Source: CAMBDR01 sp046597185
GTDB lineage: Bacteria; Pseudomonadota; Gammaproteobacteria; Burkholderiales; Burkholderiaceae_D
Assembly (NCBI GenBank): GCA_046597185.1
Contig: JBKJLF010000565.1
Coordinates: forward strand, 1-8,220
Length of the DNA stretch: 8,220 nt
Reading direction: 5' to 3'
How positions within the stretch are numbered: the first letter of the stretch is position 1; every line of letters starts with the position of its first letter. Below the pieces are notes generated by a model. That model worked only from the letters and a program-made list of their open reading frames with translations, searched no databases and was not told where the DNA came from. Shown piece after piece: positions 4,352 to 8,220 of the stretch. A program made the translations under genes and the position numbers.

Positions 4352-7300
4352 CGGTGCATGCAAAACCACGAGCTTTTTGGCGCAAGCTCGGCATGCTGCT
4401 GCTATTGTTGCTGTTGTTGCTGTTGGCCTTGATTTGGGGCCTGGGGCAAGAAGCGGTATTGCAGCGCTTGCTGCCAATGGCTTTGCAACGCATGGGCGTG
4501 CAACCGATACCAGCGGGGGCGGTGCATGGCTCCTTGTGGGGGCCGATTCGGCTTGATCAATTGATTTATCGGGATGCCAAACAAACCGTGCGTCTTCAAC
4601 AATTGGCCCTGGACTGGCAACCATGGCAATTATTGCGTGGCCGGGTGCAATTTAGTCAACTGAAACTGGGCCAGCTTGAAATCGAAACACTGGCCAGCAC
4701 CCCGGTGACCATGCCGCAAACGCTGAGATTGCCGTTGGGGCTTGATCTGGTGGCAGATCAAGTGCAGTGTCAGCAATTGACGCTGCGGCAAGGCCAAAGC
4801 ACCAGCCAGTGGCGCAATATTTCGCTGGGGGTGCGTAGCGAGCAGGGCGCGTGGCGCGTGGCCCAAGGTCAGGTCGATGCGCCTTGGGGCCAGGTACAGG
4901 GGCAGGCCAGCTTGCAGCAGCTTGCGCCATTCGCGCTGCAAGCCAATTTGCAAACCGGTTTGCCCAAGCCCTGGCCCACTGCCAGTATGCAAATCAAGGG
5001 AGACTTGCGCCAGTTGTGGCTTAATGCCACGTTGCAGGCGCGGCCTGAGCTTAAGCTTGCTTCGAATCTGGTAATGAATTTGGCCGTAGTCCCATTTGAT
5101 CCATCGCCGCTAAAAGAATTGCAAATCGAAGCCAGCCATTTCAATTTGCAACATTTCAATAGCGCTTACCCGATTGCGGATTTGAGTGGGACGGTGAAAG
5201 CACAACTAAAACAGGGCCAGTGGTCGGGTCAATTACAAATGCAAAATGCGTTGCTGGGCAGTCTTGATCAAGGGCGCTTGCCGCTGCAAAAAGTGCTGGC
5301 GCAAATCACGGGCAGTGGCAGCGTGCTGCAATTGCAGCAACTGCATCTGGATTTGGGCGCGGCCGGAGATTGGCAAGGCAAGCTGGAATGGGATGCGAAT
5401 TTGCCGACACATCCGAAGTTGGCATTGCGCACTGAAAATTTTAATTTGCATGGTTTGCATACGCGCTTGCTGGCCAGCAAAATAAGCGGTACGCTAAACC
5501 TGACACCTCAGGTATTGACCATGCATTTAGCGCAGCGTGATTTACAATTGGATGCCGAGGCATTGTTCGAACAGGGTAATGTGCAACTGCGGCAGGTGCG
5601 CTTGCGTGCGGCAGCCAGCCAATTACAAATGTCCGGGCAACTCAATGCACAGGGTAAGGCGCAAGCGGTTTTTTCCGCGCAAGGGCAGTTAAGCCATTTT
5701 AATCCGGCCCAATTTGGACGTTTCCCGCAAGCGAATATCAACAGCAGTCTGAAATTACAAGGCCAGCTTGGTACCAAGTGGCAAGTCGCGGCGCAGTGGC
5801 AACTGGGTTCCAGCCAGTTTTTACAGCAAGCTCTATCCGGGCACGGTCAACTTCTGGCGGATGCACAACATCTGCAAAAATTGGATGTGGCCTTGCGTTT
5901 GGGCAGTAATTCCCTGACTGCGCAAGGTGATTTGGGTGGGGCGCATGATCAACTGCAATGGCAAGCCGATTGGCATGATTTGAGCGCTTTCGCTTGGCTT
6001 GGCTCGATTCAAGCCAAGGGCAAGTTGACGGGTGGTTTGAGTCAGCCCCGCTTACAATTTGAGTTGCAAACGCAAAATTTGCGCTTGGCTCAATCGGCGG
6101 CGGCGGCGTCGGCTGCGACTGAGGGCGCGGTTTTACGGGCTTCCGGGCAATTCGACTGGCAGTTTGCTAAGCCGAATCAGGCGGCATTCTGGCGCTTGGC
6201 ATCGAGTGTTGAATTTGAAAAGCTTAATCCCGCCGCATGGGGGGCGTTGCCAAAGGGGGCCTTGCATGGGCAGGCCCAACTGAAATTGAGTTCCACCAAC
6301 GAAATGAATCTGGCGCTGCGTTTCCAGCCCAGCAGTGTGGCGGGCCTGCTCTTGAGTGGGCAAGTGTTACTGGATTTGAATGCACAGCAAATGCAGCACG
6401 CCGATGTTTTATTGAATTGGGGCAGCAATCGCCTGAGTTTGCAGCAAGGGTTGGCGAATAATGCCAACCCGCTACTGGTGTGGGAACTGGATGCGCCCAA
6501 GTCGCCGCTGACCGATCTGCCCGTCAGCGGGCGTGGCAGTTTGCAAGGGAATTGGCAAACCCATACTCTGCAGGCCCACTTGAAAGTTGGCGAAACCCAA
6601 TCAAACTTGCAGTTGGCCGGTGGCTGGCTGCCAGATACCGGTTGGCGCGGGCAAGTGCAAAGCGCAGGCGTGGCCGGGCTGTGGCAATTGCAAGGCCCGG
6701 CACAGTTGGAATGGCATTGGGCAGCGCAACAATGGCTGATGCGGCAGGCGCATTTTCAATTTGATGGCGGTGAACTGGTCCTCGAAAAGTTCGATTGGCG
6801 CGCCCACGAGTGGCAGTTGCAGGGGCGTGCGCACGGCTTGCCCGTAACGTGGGTGGGTGCGTGGTTGCCCGGGTGGCGTACCCACCTGGGCGGCGGTTTG
6901 CGCATCGGTGGCGATTGGAATCTGACCGTGGGTGAGCAAGTCAATGGCAGCCTACACCTGGCACGCGAGGCGGGAGATATTCAACCTGGCCCCGAGTTCC
7001 CCAAAGGTTTGGGCCTTACCACCTTGCGTGCTGATGTGAATTTCCAGCAAAGTGCCGTGCAATTGCAAATGGCGCTGGTCGGGCAGCATTTGGGCCAGGC
7101 AAAAATGGAACTGGCCACCCGCCTGAGCCGGATTGAGCAGCGTTGGGGCTTGCTTGGCAGCAGCCCCTTGCAAGTGCAAGCGAGTGCGCAACTGGATTCG
7201 ATTGCGCCACTGGCCTGGCTTGGTAATCAAAGCGGATGGCAATATTCCGGCTCGCTCGGCATGCAAGTACAAGGCGAAGGCAGTTTGGATGCGCCCAATT

Positions 7301-8220
7301 TGCGCGGTAGCGTGAATGCCGACAATGTGGGTGCGCGCTGGATTAATGAAGGCCTGGTCTTGCGCAATGGGGTATTGAGGGCTGAGTGGTCCGGGCGCAA
7401 ATTGCAATTGCAGGATTTGCACTTCGATGGCGTGCGGGGTCAGGGCTATGTTGAGTTGGCCTCAAGCTGGTCGCCATCGAATGTCTTATCTGGCCACCAG
7501 TCCAATGACAAGGCAGCAAGCTTATTTCACTTGCATTTGGCATTGCGGGCACAACAATTGCTTGTGATTTCGCGCCCGGATCGTGAGTTGGTGGTCAGTG
7601 GTCAGGCCGATTTGGATCTGGATGCGCAAGGCTTGCGGCTGAAAGGTCATTTGAAGGCAGATCGTGCGCAAATTGAATGGATTGCCGACAATACCCCGAC
7701 CTTGAGTGACGATATTCGTATCTTGCGTGGCAAGCAGGTGCAAAGAGAAATTGCCGCACCGCTGCGTGCGAATGTGCAACTGGAACTGGACTTGGGGCCG
7801 CAATTTAAGGTCAAGGGTCAGGGTTTGGATGCACGCATCGGCGGGCATTTACAGTGGCAGGCATTGGAGCGGCGCGGCCCACGTTTGGTCGGCAATATCA
7901 TTGTGGAAGAAGGCAGTTACCGCGCGTATGGACAAAGCTTGCGGATTGAACGCGGTGATTTGAATTTTTCTGGTGCCTGGGATAATCCCGGCTTGAATAT
8001 TCTTGCCTTACGAAAAAAAGGGGATAAGGAGAATGAGGTTGAAGTCGGGGTCGAAGTGCGCGGCACGGTGTTGGCTCCGCAAGTGCGGCTGGTCTCCAGC
8101 CCCACTTTGCCTGATAGTGAAAAACTGGCGTGGCTGGTGTTGGGGCATGGCCTGGAAGGTGCGCAAGGGCAAGAGTTGGACTTGCTCGGTGTGGCATCGA
8201 GCGCGGTGCTGGGTAAAACG
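4330..8220 (+). CDS. tamB: TamB, periplasm-spanning translocation and assembly module protein (3' end missing)
   Basis: TamB is anchored in the inner membrane, crosses the periplasm as a long beta-taco with a hydrophobic groove, and meets TamA at the outer membrane; the family is implicated in barrel-protein assembly and lipid transport. The frame stays open for 1297 codons to the window end. A basic N-terminus (KPRAFWRK) precedes one membrane segment at about 20-38 with ten consecutive leucines (23-32). A long beta-rich, Gln- and Leu-rich repeat region follows. The conserved C-terminal domain (DUF490) includes EEGSYRAYG at 1193-1201, LNFSGAWDNPGLNILALR just after, and PDSEKLAWLVLGHG at 1261-1274. 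Only one cysteine is visible (C147), and there is an Ala run at 590-593. The ATG at 4330 shares its A with the tamA TGA; GGGA lies 11 bases upstream, so coupling probably drives translation. By family length only a short C-terminal part should be missing. No frameshift was seen. Confidence 0.96.
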   Translation, partial: MTGIDILTVHAKPRAFWRKLGMLLLLLLLLLLALIWGLGQEAVLQRLLPMALQRMGVQPIPAGAVHGSLWGPIRLDQLIYRDAKQTVRLQQLALDWQPWQLLRGRVQFSQLKLGQLEIETLASTPVTMPQTLRLPLGLDLVADQVQCQQLTLRQGQSTSQWRNISLGVRSEQGAWRVAQGQVDAPWGQVQGQASLQQLAPFALQANLQTGLPKPWPTASMQIKGDLRQLWLNATLQARPELKLASNLVMNLAVVPFDPSPLKELQIEASHFNLQHFNSAYPIADLSGTVKAQLKQGQWSGQLQMQNALLGSLDQGRLPLQKVLAQITGSGSVLQLQQLHLDLGAAGDWQGKLEWDANLPTHPKLALRTENFNLHGLHTRLLASKISGTLNLTPQVLTMHLAQRDLQLDAEALFEQGNVQLRQVRLRAAASQLQMSGQLNAQGKAQAVFSAQGQLSHFNPAQFGRFPQANINSSLKLQGQLGTKWQVAAQWQLGSSQFLQQALSGHGQLLADAQHLQKLDVALRLGSNSLTAQGDLGGAHDQLQWQADWHDLSAFAWLGSIQAKGKLTGGLSQPRLQFELQTQNLRLAQSAAAASAATEGAVLRASGQFDWQFAKPNQAAFWRLASSVEFEKLNPAAWGALPKGALHGQAQLKLSSTNEMNLALRFQPSSVAGLLLSGQVLLDLNAQQMQHADVLLNWGSNRLSLQQGLANNANPLLVWELDAPKSPLTDLPVSGRGSLQGNWQTHTLQAHLKVGETQSNLQLAGGWLPDTGWRGQVQSAGVAGLWQLQGPAQLEWHWAAQQWLMRQAHFQFDGGELVLEKFDWRAHEWQLQGRAHGLPVTWVGAWLPGWRTHLGGGLRIGGDWNLTVGEQVNGSLHLAREAGDIQPGPEFPKGLGLTTLRADVNFQQSAVQLQMALVGQHLGQAKMELATRLSRIEQRWGLLGSSPLQVQASAQLDSIAPLAWLGNQSGWQYSGSLGMQVQGEGSLDAPNLRGSVNADNVGARWINEGLVLRNGVLRAEWSGRKLQLQDLHFDGVRGQGYVELASSWSPSNVLSGHQSNDKAASLFHLHLALRAQQLLVISRPDRELVVSGQADLDLDAQGLRLKGHLKADRAQIEWIADNTPTLSDDIRILRGKQVQREIAAPLRANVQLELDLGPQFKVKGQGLDARIGGHLQWQALERRGPRLVGNIIVEEGSYRAYGQSLRIERGDLNFSGAWDNPGLNILALRKKGDKENEVEVGVEVRGTVLAPQVRLVSSPTLPDSEKLAWLVLGHGLEGAQGQELDLLGVASSAVLGKT

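Noticed and set aside
6952..7422. 156-residue open frame on the minus strand inside tamB
   Set aside because: It is a shadow of tamB caused by complementary TTG/CAA codons, with no recognisable motif or clear ribosome binding site.

Overview
The window reads as ordinary proteobacterial chromosome, most likely from a betaproteobacterium. This placement is an inference from the overall look of the QueC and TamA/TamB proteins, from moderate GC judged by eye, and from heavy TTG (Leu) and CAA (Gln) codon use. No phylogenetic search could be run. It holds six protein genes in two divergent blocks, with no RNA gene, insertion sequence, phage gene or CRISPR array. No stretch of more than about 155 bases lacks a gene.

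The left block (1-2338) is on the minus strand. In transcription order it contains a long putative antitoxin with a Xre/MbcA/ParS-like C-terminal toxin-binding region (2338-1676), a RES-domain NAD-degrading toxin candidate overlapping it by 8 bases (1683-1048), queC for 7-deazaguanine (queuosine/preQ0) synthesis (936-211), and a metallophosphoesterase whose start overlaps the queC stop by 7 bases and which runs off the window (217-1). The toxin-antitoxin pair has a good sigma70-type promoter. queC has its own extended -10 promoter in the 111-base gap behind the toxin gene.

The right block (2492-8220) is on the plus strand. It is a tamA-tamB pair encoding the translocation and assembly module: an Omp85-family outer-membrane barrel with POTRA domains, and a very long inner-membrane-anchored periplasmic partner. 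The two genes share one base at the stop/start junction, so they are almost certainly co-transcribed and translationally coupled. tamB is open for 1297 codons and is cut by the window end inside its conserved C-terminal domain.

The points most worth a second look are these. An eight-G homopolymer in tamA would truncate the protein before the barrel if it slipped by one base in either direction, and it lies just downstream of a perfect 24-base tandem duplication. The antitoxin is unusually long. A 13-base direct repeat spans the tamA/tamB junction. An 11-base inverted repeat brackets the queC promoter. I found no convincing evidence for a wholly new multi-gene system.
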